From a virus, in the IMG/VR virus record IMGVR_UViG_3300020084_000018, positions 1-54,779 of that record: a stretch of 54,779 bases of DNA; one strand, 5' to 3'. Below, one piece after another: positions 8,049 to 17,838 of this stretch. Both the position numbers and the translations under genes were made by a program. Within the stretch, counting starts at the first letter, position 1; each line of letters starts with the position of its first letter. Under the pieces are notes generated by a model, which saw only the letters and a list, made by a program, of their open reading frames with translations, ran no database searches and was not told the origin of the DNA.

Positions 8049-8101
8049 TAAAATAGCACAACAGCTACTATGGCGATGAGTATAAATATACCAGCTTCCA
8101 T
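8048..8101 (-). CDS. Possible 17-aa membrane micropeptide
   Basis: The frame MEAGIFILIAIVAVVLF is almost entirely hydrophobic. It lies 13 nt after the stop of the upstream 69-aa gene, with AAGGATAAACTACAT giving a good ribosome site. It overlaps the terminator. It could be a lysis modulator, but the evidence is only hydrophobicity and the ribosome site. Confidence 0.35.
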   Translation of the reverse strand: MEAGIFILIAIVAVVLF

Positions 8102-8114
8102 ATGTAGTTTATCC

Positions 8115-8324
8115 TTATTTGTCTGTTTCCATTCCTCGTCTATACTGAGGGGGAGTGAACTTGTTAAATGTGTCCATACCAAAAGAGGCGGTAACAAAGA
8201 ACATGAAAGGCCAGACGAGGACTTCTAGAGGGCCAACAGCCCCAACTGCTCCAAGATACATTAGATACATCACGATACCGATGGAAAGTTCTTCCTTCCA
8301 CGTCTTGTTCCTAAATATGTTCAT
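8115..8324 (-). CDS. Small membrane protein, holin candidate
   Basis: 69 residues with two hydrophobic segments (about 14-31 and 33-50) and charged ends, at the end of the late operon two genes after the endolysin. Size, topology and position fit a class II holin. The stop of the gene before it shares one base with this start. There is no diagnostic motif. Confidence 0.5.
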   Translation of the reverse strand: MNIFRNKTWKEELSIGIVMYLMYLGAVGAVGPLEVLVWPFMFFVTASFGMDTFNKFTPPQYRRGMETDK

Positions 8325-8905
8325 TACTTTGCCCTTAGTAGATTGTAGGTTAGTGTGGTTGTTCTGTCAAACACTTGCTTACCGTCACACTCATACTCCA
8401 AGGCTAGATAAACTTCTACACGTCCAGGTTCCAATTCAGGTGGTGGAGTATGTATAAGTTTCAAAACAGCAGGTTCAGTAGTCAAAACATTTTCTAGGTT
8501 CTGCTTTGCTATCCCCGGAGTAAGAGCGTTAGTTCTATCTTTAAATAGTGGAACAGACCTCAATAGAATACAATCTTTGCCGAACTCAGTTCGTTGTGCT
8601 ACAAGATTGATCGTAATATCTTCGCCTTGTGTTACTGGTTCTTCTACATAGCTTTGTCCTTCTTTTTGACGGATAACACGGTTGTCACCTGAAAGCACCC
8701 TAACATTCTCATTGATGTTTCTAAGGGTAATTTCGATAGCATCCAACCTTTGTGGGGTATCCCAAATACTCGCTATGTGTTCACCATAGGGCGACCAGAT
8801 TGCAACTAGTGCAGTGGCCATACCTACAAAGATACTACGAGTAGCCCACTTCTTCAATTCGTCCATAAAGAAGCTTAGTGGACTTCCTTCTTTTTCGTCT
8901 GCCAT
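8324..8905 (-). CDS. Membrane-anchored protein of lysis region, 193 aa
   Basis: One membrane segment near residues 24-38 (SIFVGMATALVAIWS), then a short coiled-coil-like stretch (RLDAIEITLRNINENVRVL) and a soluble beta-rich domain ending LEYECDGKQVFDRTTTL. A protein tethered by its N-terminus between endolysin and holin candidate could act as a spanin-like or holin-associated factor. I do not recognise the family. Confidence 0.55.
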   Translation of the reverse strand: MADEKEGSPLSFFMDELKKWATRSIFVGMATALVAIWSPYGEHIASIWDTPQRLDAIEITLRNINENVRVLSGDNRVIRQKEGQSYVEEPVTQGEDITINLVAQRTEFGKDCILLRSVPLFKDRTNALTPGIAKQNLENVLTTEPAVLKLIHTPPPELEPGRVEVYLALEYECDGKQVFDRTTTLTYNLLRAK

Positions 8906-8915
8906 TTCTTCTATC

Positions 8916-9329
8916 TTACTTTCCTAGTTCAAAGTGAGGTTTATCAACTAGAGTTTTCCAGTCACCGCCCCATACAATATTAATCCCAAGTTCACAAGCT
9001 GCTAGTTTCATTGCATTAGCAATGTTGTCAAACTTGATAGAACTGTTCCAATCAACAGGGAAGGGAACAATATCTACAGCATGACCTTTACCATCAGCTT
9101 TAGGTTGGTGATTAGATTTGCGTTTAACACCGTCAACATTAGTCACGATCTTACCGGGAGCAGTCCGACCTTGAGCATATAGTTCCTGTTGACGTTTGAC
9201 AGTGCGAACACCTTCGATCACAGTAAAGTCTTGTGTGGTTAGTTCGATAGCACGTTCTACAACTTTAACCAGATCGGGATGAACACCCTTTAGATTATCT
9301 TTACTACGAGTTCCAAGCTTAAAAGCCAT
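8916..9329 (-). CDS. Endolysin, peptidase M15 (L-Ala-D-Glu / D-Ala-D-Ala type)
   Basis: A 137-residue single-domain zinc peptidase. VRTVKRQQELYAQGRT at 41-56 precedes the motif S72-x-H74 through H83-A-V-D86, and H132 lies in KPHFEL. H74, D86 and H132 are the expected zinc ligands of the M15 (VanY-like) fold. It would cut peptide cross-bridges of peptidoglycan at the end of infection. There is no signal peptide, so a holin is needed for release. Confidence 0.9.
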   Translation of the reverse strand: MAFKLGTRSKDNLKGVHPDLVKVVERAIELTTQDFTVIEGVRTVKRQQELYAQGRTAPGKIVTNVDGVKRKSNHQPKADGKGHAVDIVPFPVDWNSSIKFDNIANAMKLAACELGINIVWGGDWKTLVDKPHFELGK

Positions 9330-9362
9330 ATCATCATCCTTTTATGTTGTAGGTAGGAGGGA

Positions 9363-12300
9363 CTACAGTAGCCCCATCCTAACCCTTAATACGTTACTCG
9401 CATCATATACATCAATACGAGTGTTTGTAATAACTAGACGCTCACCTGTTGTGCCGCTTCTAATTGTAGCTGCTCCACTTGGATCAACAATAAAGTTATT
9501 ATTAATGTTAATACTACCAGCGGTAATAGTTCCAAGGTTAGCACTAATTGCAGACAGACTGTTTACACTGATTTTATCCGCAGTTACTGCACCAGTTGCA
9601 ATAGCAGCAGCTTGGATAGCACCAGCTTGAATTAGTCCAGCAGTAATTGCGTTAGCCGCAATCTTATCTGTAGTGATAGCACCAGCAGAAACTTTAGTTG
9701 CGGTAATAGCACCATCTACAATGAGTTCACCACCAGCAGCTTTTCTAACAGTTAAAGCCCCTAGAGCAAGATAGTTAGCAGCTACTGCGTTAAAGCTGTA
9801 GAAAACAATACGACCTTGGCTGGCTCCGGGTGGAGTTCTTACGATATCACCCCACTTTGTATTAACATTAAAAACTCCACCGCCGTTAATAACGTCCTGA
9901 TAACCTAAGCTAGCACCGTTTTGCGTAAAGAACTGAAAGCGAATGATTGCGGCAGCAGCAGCATCACTTTCAAGGACAAAATCAACCCTATAATCTGTTG
10001 AAGGACTTATTGGTATAACAGGGCTATAGGCACCAGTATAACCACCAGAAGATTTATCAGGAGTGATAGCTAAAGCGTAAGGACCACTCCAAATAGGAAA
10101 TGCACTTACATCAGCTACACTTAAGGAACCAGTTCCTTCCCCAATATACCACGTAGGTTGACCCATTGCGTATTCTCTAAACTGAGCATCTGTTAACAGG
10201 TTATCTCTAGCAGAAACTACAATTTTAGAAGATACGATTGCATTAGCAGCAATTTGATCTGCTCCTACAGCACCAGCAGCAATCTTAGCAGCAGTGATTG
10301 AGTTTGCAGCAAGCTTGTCTGTAGTAACAGCACCAGCTAGAATTTTAGCTGCGGTTACGGCATTAGTAGCAAGCTTAGGGGTAGTAATGGCGTCAGGAGC
10401 AATCTTTGTATCTGTGATTGATTCATCCGCTACAGCAAAAGAAGGTGTTTCATACTTTTGGGTAGTGGTGTTCCAAGTGTATAAAGAACCTTGCCACGTA
10501 ATAGTATTGGTAGTTTTAGTTGTAGGCAAATCTGGGGTAGTGATGATACCTACAGGTTCGATACCCTGAGCAAATTTAGCCGCAGTCAAAGAGCCGTCTG
10601 CTATAGTAGCATTTACAGACTTTTCATAAACAGTCCCGTTCCAAGAATACAACTGATTATCTGTAGTCAAGAAAACAGTTCGACCTACGTAGTTACCAAT
10701 AGTGGGTAGAGTAGTTAAAACTTCTACAGGTGAAAGATTTGCGTCTTTCATTAGTTGAGGAACGTCTAGGTTAACGTCACTATTAGCGATGAACAATGCT
10801 GTAGCGTTACGACTTACAGAAAAAGCGGAGAAGTTACCGGAGTTGTCCACAGCCCTGAGCCAATACCACCTTTGTTGTCCACCTTCTAGGTTATGGATAA
10901 AATTGGTTCCATTTACCTTTCCGAGCAAAGTTCTGGTAGTAGTATCGTTTGAAGTGTTAACCCAAACTTCTACATGGTTCAAATCTCGATCAACAGGGTT
11001 AGTCCATTTAATCTCGATAGCTTTAGCAATACCAGTAGCACTGATACTTGTAGGAACACCGGGAGGGGCATTCTTACCGCTTAAAGTAGCACCAATTTGT
11101 TCCCAAGGACCAAGAAACCCGCCGACAGAAACAGCACGAACTCTGAACTGATAAGGAACACCAGCAATAACATTAGCAAGAACAATCTCTGTTTGAGACG
11201 TAGTTGTGGCAGACCAAGCAACGTCACTAGTTCTCTTATACTCAACATCATACTTATCAATGAAAGCACTGGTTGCAGCTTGCCAAGCTAGGAGAACTTC
11301 ACCAACTACAGAACCATCTTGTTGAACAGTTTGACGGTTTGCAACGCTTAGACCACTGATTGTTAGGCCAGAGTTAGCTACAGGAAGTCTTGTGTTATTC
11401 TTTAGGATAGCACTTTCTTCCGCAGTCCAACTATAGGCATCAGCAGAAGTTTCTTTGAGGACCAGGTTTACTTTAACTTCACCGTCACCACTTGGAACAA
11501 GTTTCCAGGAAATAACTTCAAAGAGTTTGTTGTCAAAACCATACCGATCAAAGGTAAAACTAACTACATCACCCACATTGAAAGGAACTGCTTTAAGACT
11601 AAAGTCCGCAGAGATTACGATTTCTTCACGACTACGGAACAGCGCCATTTTAGCTAGACGTTGAGCAGCAGCAGCAGAAGTGGTATAAGGTAGAGCCATA
11701 TCCAAGACGTTCTCTTGGTTGTTATCCCTTTGTAGGAATACAGAGGATTTAAACCGAGGATAATCTGTGCTGATCCAGTCTTGTTCAGCATCTACAAAAA
11801 CACCAGCAACAGCGTTGAAGTTCTCTTTACGAGAGTTCTTTGTTACTAGACTGATACCACTACGTAGATCACCAGCAGTGAGGTTGACATAAGGACCAGA
11901 AGGAAGATAACCAGCTTTGAATTGCCATTTACCTTGAGCCCAATATAGCGAACCCCCACAAGAAGTAAGCATATCAGATAGGTTGTTACGAGGGGAGTTT
12001 GCAGTTGATACAACACCATTTAGAGTGTATCGTTTCTCACTTCCGCCATCAGCTTTAGCAACTATACTATCACAAACGTTAGCAGCTACAATCCAGCTAT
12101 TGCTAGTTAGTGTAGCAGGAGATTGTGCAGAGTTAAGACCATAGTGAGAAGCTAGGTAGTCTCTGATACATAGAGCAGCGTTATCAGAATAAGCTGTAGT
12201 GCTAGTCCGAGGATCGAATACCTTTTTACCACGAACAATAGCTGTGACAGTAGGAATACCGTCAGCAAACACTTCTTGATCGTATTCTAGACGAACATAG

Positions 12301-12911
12301 AGATAAGCAATGCCTCTACCACGGAAGTTAGAGTCAATACTTGTTGTAGTGTTATTCAAAGAAGCATAAGACTGAGCAGCAGATAGAAGGTCTGGATCAA
12401 CAGTTTGGGTTGTGGTGCCTCTGTATTTCTTGATCCTGATTTTGCTTTTCCATTGGTTGCCAGTTACGAAACCATTGCTATCTAGAGAAACAGTATCTTC
12501 ATTAATATAAATATCATCAATAGCCTCAACTTCGTGACCAGCTAGAACAAGGATATAGTGCATAAATTTGTTGTCACGACCGTTAGTTTCCATAAAGGTG
12601 ATTGTTCCACCTTTACGAACTCTACCATAGACAATATCAAAAGCACCTACAGGTTCCCTACGGTTAGATAGAATACCCTGTTGACCTTCTGGTGGTTTGG
12701 GCATAAGTGCGGATAGAGCCCAAGAAGTAATAGCAGTAGTGATTAGGAAACCACCAATAGTTGCAAGACTGACACCTGCGACAGTAATTGTAGCTAGTGC
12801 AGTTCCGCCGAACAGGAAACCACCTACAGCAACAGCAAGAGGACCACGAGGAACCCTAGACCATTGGTTATATTTGTAGGGATGAATGTAGAGTGGGTTA
12901 AATTCTTGCAT
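9363..12911 (-). CDS. Tail tip / host-specificity protein (J-like)
   Basis: 1182 residues. The N-terminal 60 residues hold a long hydrophobic stretch (about 25-70) as in lambda gpJ-type proteins, followed by a tail-hub domain (NREPVGAFDIVYGRVRKGG). Two fibronectin type III-like domains lie at roughly 540-740 (GVPYQFRVRAVSVGGF; QRWYWLRAVDNSGNF). Two blocks of short A-A-K-I-x-A-G-A-V-type repeats suggest trimeric fibre segments. It would form the central tail tip that contacts the host. It is the last tail gene before lysis. Confidence 0.88.
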   Translation of the reverse strand: MQEFNPLYIHPYKYNQWSRVPRGPLAVAVGGFLFGGTALATITVAGVSLATIGGFLITTAITSWALSALMPKPPEGQQGILSNRREPVGAFDIVYGRVRKGGTITFMETNGRDNKFMHYILVLAGHEVEAIDDIYINEDTVSLDSNGFVTGNQWKSKIRIKKYRGTTTQTVDPDLLSAAQSYASLNNTTTSIDSNFRGRGIAYLYVRLEYDQEVFADGIPTVTAIVRGKKVFDPRTSTTAYSDNAALCIRDYLASHYGLNSAQSPATLTSNSWIVAANVCDSIVAKADGGSEKRYTLNGVVSTANSPRNNLSDMLTSCGGSLYWAQGKWQFKAGYLPSGPYVNLTAGDLRSGISLVTKNSRKENFNAVAGVFVDAEQDWISTDYPRFKSSVFLQRDNNQENVLDMALPYTTSAAAAQRLAKMALFRSREEIVISADFSLKAVPFNVGDVVSFTFDRYGFDNKLFEVISWKLVPSGDGEVKVNLVLKETSADAYSWTAEESAILKNNTRLPVANSGLTISGLSVANRQTVQQDGSVVGEVLLAWQAATSAFIDKYDVEYKRTSDVAWSATTTSQTEIVLANVIAGVPYQFRVRAVSVGGFLGPWEQIGATLSGKNAPPGVPTSISATGIAKAIEIKWTNPVDRDLNHVEVWVNTSNDTTTRTLLGKVNGTNFIHNLEGGQQRWYWLRAVDNSGNFSAFSVSRNATALFIANSDVNLDVPQLMKDANLSPVEVLTTLPTIGNYVGRTVFLTTDNQLYSWNGTVYEKSVNATIADGSLTAAKFAQGIEPVGIITTPDLPTTKTTNTITWQGSLYTWNTTTQKYETPSFAVADESITDTKIAPDAITTPKLATNAVTAAKILAGAVTTDKLAANSITAAKIAAGAVGADQIAANAIVSSKIVVSARDNLLTDAQFREYAMGQPTWYIGEGTGSLSVADVSAFPIWSGPYALAITPDKSSGGYTGAYSPVIPISPSTDYRVDFVLESDAAAAAIIRFQFFTQNGASLGYQDVINGGGVFNVNTKWGDIVRTPPGASQGRIVFYSFNAVAANYLALGALTVRKAAGGELIVDGAITATKVSAGAITTDKIAANAITAGLIQAGAIQAAAIATGAVTADKISVNSLSAISANLGTITAGSININNNFIVDPSGAATIRSGTTGERLVITNTRIDVYDASNVLRVRMGLL

Positions 12912-13284
12912 CTTTATTCTTCCATGAGTAATCTACCAACTTGGTAGGAATGTAGCGCACACCACGCTTGTTGAGGAACACGCTTAAATCACCAACACAG
13001 AAGCCTATAACTATTCCCTCTAGGGCAGTATCCCCCGGAACCTTAACGGCTACTAGGTGGCCTTCCTGTGGCTTCTCTGAGCGTTCTAAAACAGCATCGA
13101 AAGCATCTAGTGCGTTACTGAACTTCGAGTCCCTTAAGGTGACCATTTGGTTATACTCTGGACAGTATTCAAAGCCGTGATACAGTTCCCAAAGATGATT
13201 AGTAAACTGAACGCAGTGGTTAGTCTTTTCGTGAAACTCTTGCTTTGCCTTGCTTTGTAGATAAGTAATCATTTCGGGTTTCAT
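12898..13284 (-). CDS. Tail assembly NlpC/P60- or DUF6950-like protein
   Basis: 128 residues. HCVQF (C24) near the N-terminus is followed by EGHLVAVKV and GIVIGFCVGDLSVFLN, matching the layout of the small cysteine-peptidase-like tail proteins encoded next to J. A partner histidine is not obvious, so it may be structural and not catalytic. It overlaps the tail-tip gene by 14 nt. Confidence 0.6.
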   Translation of the reverse strand: MKPEMITYLQSKAKQEFHEKTNHCVQFTNHLWELYHGFEYCPEYNQMVTLRDSKFSNALDAFDAVLERSEKPQEGHLVAVKVPGDTALEGIVIGFCVGDLSVFLNKRGVRYIPTKLVDYSWKNKDARI

Positions 13285-13289
13285 GTTTA

Positions 13290-13886
13290 TTACCTTCCAC
13301 GGTTAGCAGCTAGGTTAACTACACTAGATAGCCAACCACCAAGACCGCCAGTGCTTCTGCCCCAAGAAACTTGTTTATCCGCTAGATCAGAAACAAAGCT
13401 AAAGAAGGTATCGCCGGGATAAAGGTTCTGCATAGTCTCATGAGTATACCTCAAAGGAACTATACGATCTAACATGATAAGACGACTTTCACACTGGATA
13501 TTAACAGTGCAAGTTGTGCCAGAGTCATCAATGGTCATTACGTCCATGAAGCCTGAGAACACTTCTACAAAATCGCTCCCACTACCGAAATGAATACGGC
13601 ATTCTCTGTTTTGGTAGGGTTCAGACAGAGCAGTAACAACAATAGCAGAGTCAATACCTGTTAGGGTAATGCTGGCACCGGGAGCAGACATATCATCCGC
13701 TTCTTCCATACCTGTGATAGAAAGTAGGGAACCCGTGCCAGTATATACGTTACCATTAAGTGTCTTGTTACCTACGCCAGTCCAAAGTCGCATAGTGCCT
13801 TGGTCAAAGAATAGTTCAACAGCAAAGAATAGTTCTACAGAGGGAGAATTAAGAGCAGCCTCAAGGGTCGAGTTTAGGGTTTTCAT
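13290..13886 (-). CDS. Minor tail protein, DUF2163-like
   Basis: 198 residues, beginning with LNSTLEAALNSPSVELFFAVEL and continuing as a beta-rich domain (RLWTGVGNKTLNGNVYTGTG, RIHFGSGSDFVEVFSGFMD). It resembles baseplate/tail-tip ring proteins of gene-transfer-agent and siphophage type. Position between tape measure and J supports a hub role. The C-terminus is glycine- and serine-rich. Confidence 0.65.
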   Translation of the reverse strand: MKTLNSTLEAALNSPSVELFFAVELFFDQGTMRLWTGVGNKTLNGNVYTGTGSLLSITGMEEADDMSAPGASITLTGIDSAIVVTALSEPYQNRECRIHFGSGSDFVEVFSGFMDVMTIDDSGTTCTVNIQCESRLIMLDRIVPLRYTHETMQNLYPGDTFFSFVSDLADKQVSWGRSTGGLGGWLSSVVNLAANRGR

Positions 13887-14515
13887 TAAATTACTTCCTC
13901 ACAATCAAAAGAGATATTGTATCTACAGTTATTAGTTTCTGTGTAGTTAAAGGTTCCACTTGATCTGCGGAACAATCCTTTAGGTGAATAGATAGTTACA
14001 ATATCGCCAATTCCGGGAACAATTCTGAACTTAGGCCAAATGTTAATTGTTCCACTAACTCCACTAGAGTTAAGGTTTACGTTATTACAAACTTTATACA
14101 GTCTTGAGTCTAGAGCAGTTCCTAGCTGTATCCAATCTCCACGCTTAAGCCAGTTAGTTACCGCACCAGACCCACTAACAGAAACAGTAAGAGAGTCTAG
14201 GTTAGTTGTGGCGCGAGTTTGAACGAGAGGAACTCCACCACCACCAACACCCATAGGAGCAACTGCCATAGGATCACCGAAAAGGAAGGTTCCTAGAGTC
14301 CCATGTAGAGAGTCTAAGAAACCAACCCAATCTTCTGCCTGCTCCCGGTTTAGATCATTTACACTAATAGAAGCATATCTGATTGCACCGGGGTAGGCTT
14401 GTGCTTGACCTTGGAAGGTAAAAGGAGAGCGAGAGATAAGACTAGCGGTAGCGTTAGTCCAAGTTAGATTAGTGATACCGCTAGTTGGAACTGTCGCGGG
14501 ATATGAGACAGTCAT
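13886..14515 (-). CDS. Distal tail / minor tail protein
   Basis: 209 residues, next after the tape measure gene, sharing one base with both neighbours. It has a beta-rich sequence with LNREQAEDWVGFLDSLHGTLGTFLFGD in the middle, as seen in phage distal-tail-like proteins that cap the tube. Assignment rests on order and general resemblance. Confidence 0.6.
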   Translation of the reverse strand: MTVSYPATVPTSGITNLTWTNATASLISRSPFTFQGQAQAYPGAIRYASISVNDLNREQAEDWVGFLDSLHGTLGTFLFGDPMAVAPMGVGGGGVPLVQTRATTNLDSLTVSVSGSGAVTNWLKRGDWIQLGTALDSRLYKVCNNVNLNSSGVSGTINIWPKFRIVPGIGDIVTIYSPKGLFRRSSGTFNYTETNNCRYNISFDCEEVI

Positions 14516-17505
14516 TATTTAAAGCCTCCTTGTTTTCTTCGTTGAGCATCAACTACAGCAGCTTTAGCTACGTTAGTGATAGCAGGTAGTTGCTCTTGGA
14601 TTACCTTACGGATTGTATCATCACCGTTAGCAGCAATATGCCAATGGTTATTGATATTAACATCGCCAGAACCACCACCTTGCATTTCTACACCAAGCTT
14701 ACCTTGAGCATTACGCTTTAGTGGTAGGATAGCTTCTGGTCCAGCTTCACCCATCATTCCAGTTCCACCACTATAATTGAATAGTGTAGGACTATCTACA
14801 ACACCACCTTTGGCAAACATCTTGACACCACCGGCACCAAATGAGTTCCCTTTAGCAGACATTAGACCGATCACTGTTTGAGCAACTGTATCAGCAGCAC
14901 CTTTAGCAACATAGGTCTGGTAGATTTCTTTAATGATAGATGCAAGCATAGATTTGAAAGCATCCTCGATACTAGCGGTTCCAGTAACAACGTCCATAAG
15001 GAAAGACTCAAAGCTAGATGAAGCCATGTTGAAAAGGTCTTGCTCTCGTTTTAGTCTACGCTCTAGGGCAAGTTCTTCCCTAGCCATAGCTTCAATTTGA
15101 GCATCTGAGACAAGGTGCCTAGCTTCGCCAAGACGGTTTTCTACCTCAATAATCTTTTCAAGTTCTTCCTTCTGTTCTCCATAAACACCGATCAGCCTTT
15201 GTTGCTGTTCCATGTTCTTTTCAAACTGGTCGTAGAACTCGTTAAGTTTCTTAGCAGCCTTCTCAGCAGCTTTTTCCTCGTCAGACTTCTTCTCTTTACC
15301 GCCTTTCTTACCACCCTTTTTAGGATTGTTTGCTTCGTTCCAAGCTTTAGTTCCAGCAGCGAATTGTTCTTCATATTCTAGATTTTGTAGGGCATTTGCC
15401 TCATAGGCTTTTTTCATAGCCCCGCCTACAATACGACCAAACAAGTTATCTGGTAGGTCTAGGCTTTGACCATAGCGGACAACATCGCCAGCAACTCTAG
15501 CCTGACCGGGAGTTTTACCTTCCTGTAAAGCTTGGTTCTGAGCCTGTAGAACAGCCGCTTCTTGCCCTAGTCTACCTAGTTGGGCCATACCCCTACCAAC
15601 AGCATTAACAACGCCTAGAAGGCGATTAGCTGCGGCCTCAGCCCTAGTAAACACACCTGAAATATCAATGCCAGAAATGTTCTCTAGAGTGCGTAGGATA
15701 GTCTGTAGCGCAATCTCGTAACGGTCTGCGGCTTGCTCAATAGCAATCTGTTCTGTCTTCTGAGCAATAAGGTTGTCTAGTAGAGTCCCCTTAATACCAG
15801 CCCGCCTCATTTCAGTCTCAAAGATGCTTAGTTGTTGGTCACGTTCAGCATTGAGATACTGGATAGAGTTTTCACCATATTGGAGTTTAACCCTAGCGAG
15901 AGCGTTAGACCTACGAAGTTCTTCATTCTGTTCTTTGTAGGTTTGGAAGGCTTTAGATGCAGCCTCGTTAGTGGCAGTCCAATTACCGTTAATATTTTCA
16001 ACAGCTTTAGCGTTAAGTCCGCTTTCTTCACCAATCTTAATGAAGTGACTTAAAATGTCTTGAGAAATACCGGGAATTGCTTCGATAGTCTCATAGAACT
16101 CTTGCCAACGGTTTACTAGCTCTGCTTGACTATTAATGCTACCATTAAATAGTTGATCGTGAGCAGCTTGGACTTGAGCTAGAACATCGTTATATTCTCT
16201 TGCAGCCCTAGCGGCTTCCATTGTAGCTTCTAGGCTAGTGTTAGGAGTTTGGAATGTTCTACCCCAAAAACCAGCATTAGCACTAGGATCATTAACTGTA
16301 GCTTGACGTTGGAGTAGACTTGTGGAGTTACCCTTGATCTGATCTAGTGTCCCTTGAATTTTTGACCTAGCAATATCAGCGATAAAGGCACCATATTCTT
16401 GACGAACACGAGAGATACTTTGAGTTAGGTTCTGATCTACACTAAGTCCAAGGTTCTTGAATGTCCGGTCTAGATCATCAAAATCACTAATACTAGCGTA
16501 GGTTTCCTCAGCTTCCTTCTTACCTCTAGTGAAGGACTGGATAACTAGACCTAGACCAATAGCAGCAAAGGTAGTAAGCGCACCAGCTAGACCGGGAATT
16601 AGACCAGCCAACTGAGCAGCCTGTTGAGAGAAAGCTACACCTGCGTTAGTTCCTGATTGTAGCTGAACTGCAAAGTCACCAATCTGATAACCTGCTTGTT
16701 GGGCATACATACCAAACCTAGAGGCAGCTTTACCAGAAATACCTGCCATTTCACCAAACTGGTTGAAACGAGAACCTGCAAGATAAACACCACTACTTAG
16801 TGCCTTATACTCTGTATCAAGTTGATTTAGAGCAGCAGCCATTTGTTTAGCATCAATGACGCCTAGTTGATGAGCGCGATTAATGTCTCCTTGTAGTTTG
16901 CGGTATTGCCCTTCGGCAGCTAGTAAGGGATTGTATTTTGCAGTAAGAGCAGCAATCTCACGCTCTTTACTTTGGGCGGCTGCGGTAGTCTCTTTCATAG
17001 CATCTGCTAATGCTCTTTCTCTTTCTACAAGGGCAGAACTAGCAGCAGAGTTAGGCGCACCAGATTCACCGGCACTTGGACCTTTCATGAAGTCCTGTTG
17101 AAAGAACTGTTTCCAGCTTTGTTCACGAAGTTTGAGAATACGCTGTTCTTCGGCAGCTTGTGTTTCTAGTTGTTTAAGTAGGACAGAGTTAGAAGCGTTG
17201 ATACCTGTAGTGCCACCTTTAAGGTAGTCTTGCTGGAAGAACTGTTTCCAATTCTGTTCCCGACGCTTAAGTGTCTGAGCTTCATCCTTTGCAGCTTGCT
17301 CTAGCTTCTGGTTATTGATAACGCTTTGAGCGCGATCTAGAGCCTGCTCTACTTGTGATGCAGTTGCTTTAGATGCTCTGGCAAGTCTGTTACCTTCGGT
17401 TTGGACCCTATTAACCATTTGGGTAAATGACATACCATATTCGTTAAGAAGGTCGATTGCAGCTTTTAGATCGCCACTATCTACAACAATATCTACATCA
17501 GCCAC
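14515..17505 (-). CDS. Tape measure protein
   Basis: 996 residues. Long helical stretches with repeated heptad patterns, the duplicated segment EQNWKQFFQQDYLKGG / EQSWKQFFQQDFMKGP in the first 150 residues, a hydrophobic patch near 300-320, and a Lys/Glu-rich coiled coil near 720-740. The C-terminus carries SFGAGGVKMFAKGGVVDSPT and GEAGPEAILPL, which are hallmark sequences of siphophage tape measures. Its length sets tail length; 996 residues would predict roughly 150 nm at 1.5 angstrom per residue. Confidence 0.93.
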   Translation of the reverse strand: MADVDIVVDSGDLKAAIDLLNEYGMSFTQMVNRVQTEGNRLARASKATASQVEQALDRAQSVINNQKLEQAAKDEAQTLKRREQNWKQFFQQDYLKGGTTGINASNSVLLKQLETQAAEEQRILKLREQSWKQFFQQDFMKGPSAGESGAPNSAASSALVERERALADAMKETTAAAQSKEREIAALTAKYNPLLAAEGQYRKLQGDINRAHQLGVIDAKQMAAALNQLDTEYKALSSGVYLAGSRFNQFGEMAGISGKAASRFGMYAQQAGYQIGDFAVQLQSGTNAGVAFSQQAAQLAGLIPGLAGALTTFAAIGLGLVIQSFTRGKKEAEETYASISDFDDLDRTFKNLGLSVDQNLTQSISRVRQEYGAFIADIARSKIQGTLDQIKGNSTSLLQRQATVNDPSANAGFWGRTFQTPNTSLEATMEAARAAREYNDVLAQVQAAHDQLFNGSINSQAELVNRWQEFYETIEAIPGISQDILSHFIKIGEESGLNAKAVENINGNWTATNEAASKAFQTYKEQNEELRRSNALARVKLQYGENSIQYLNAERDQQLSIFETEMRRAGIKGTLLDNLIAQKTEQIAIEQAADRYEIALQTILRTLENISGIDISGVFTRAEAAANRLLGVVNAVGRGMAQLGRLGQEAAVLQAQNQALQEGKTPGQARVAGDVVRYGQSLDLPDNLFGRIVGGAMKKAYEANALQNLEYEEQFAAGTKAWNEANNPKKGGKKGGKEKKSDEEKAAEKAAKKLNEFYDQFEKNMEQQQRLIGVYGEQKEELEKIIEVENRLGEARHLVSDAQIEAMAREELALERRLKREQDLFNMASSSFESFLMDVVTGTASIEDAFKSMLASIIKEIYQTYVAKGAADTVAQTVIGLMSAKGNSFGAGGVKMFAKGGVVDSPTLFNYSGGTGMMGEAGPEAILPLKRNAQGKLGVEMQGGGSGDVNINNHWHIAANGDDTIRKVIQEQLPAITNVAKAAVVDAQRRKQGGFK

Positions 17506-17827
17506 TATTCATAATCCCTAAATATTCTCGGTCTAATTTTTGAATGATCTGCACTTCTAGCGGACCAATGAGTTTGCCCATAATCGAGTTGTAGGCTTGC
17601 ATTTGCTCAAATGAGATTGGAGCAGGACCACTGAAACCCTGATTACGACTGTTGCTTAGTTCAATAAAAATGCGCCAGACAGGAGACAGCAGATCAGGAA
17701 ACTGTGGTAAGTTTAGTTCCTCTGGTCTAATCCCTGTTTGGCGCTCTACTGCTTCTAAGTGTGACTTTAGCGAAACTCCTTTATCATCAGTCCTGGCTAA
17801 CTCAAAGGTATGTTTCGCATAGGTCAC
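17498..17827 (-). CDS. Tail assembly chaperone-like protein, downstream member
   Basis: 109 residues between the tube-related gene and the tape measure. Contains a helical core (GIRPEELNLPQFPDLLSPVWRIFIELSNSRNQG) typical of small pre-tape-measure proteins. In lambda this pair is G/GT, linked by a frameshift; here the two frames are separated by an 11-nt gap, and no slippery site was evident. Confidence 0.55.
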   Translation of the reverse strand: MTYAKHTFELARTDDKGVSLKSHLEAVERQTGIRPEELNLPQFPDLLSPVWRIFIELSNSRNQGFSGPAPISFEQMQAYNSIMGKLIGPLEVQIIQKLDREYLGIMNSG

Positions 17828-17838
17828 TAAGTCGTCTA

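Noticed and set aside
17828-17838. Programmed frameshift between the two tail-chaperone genes
   Set aside because: No X-XXY-YYZ slippery heptamer was found near the end of the upstream gene; the two frames have separate starts.
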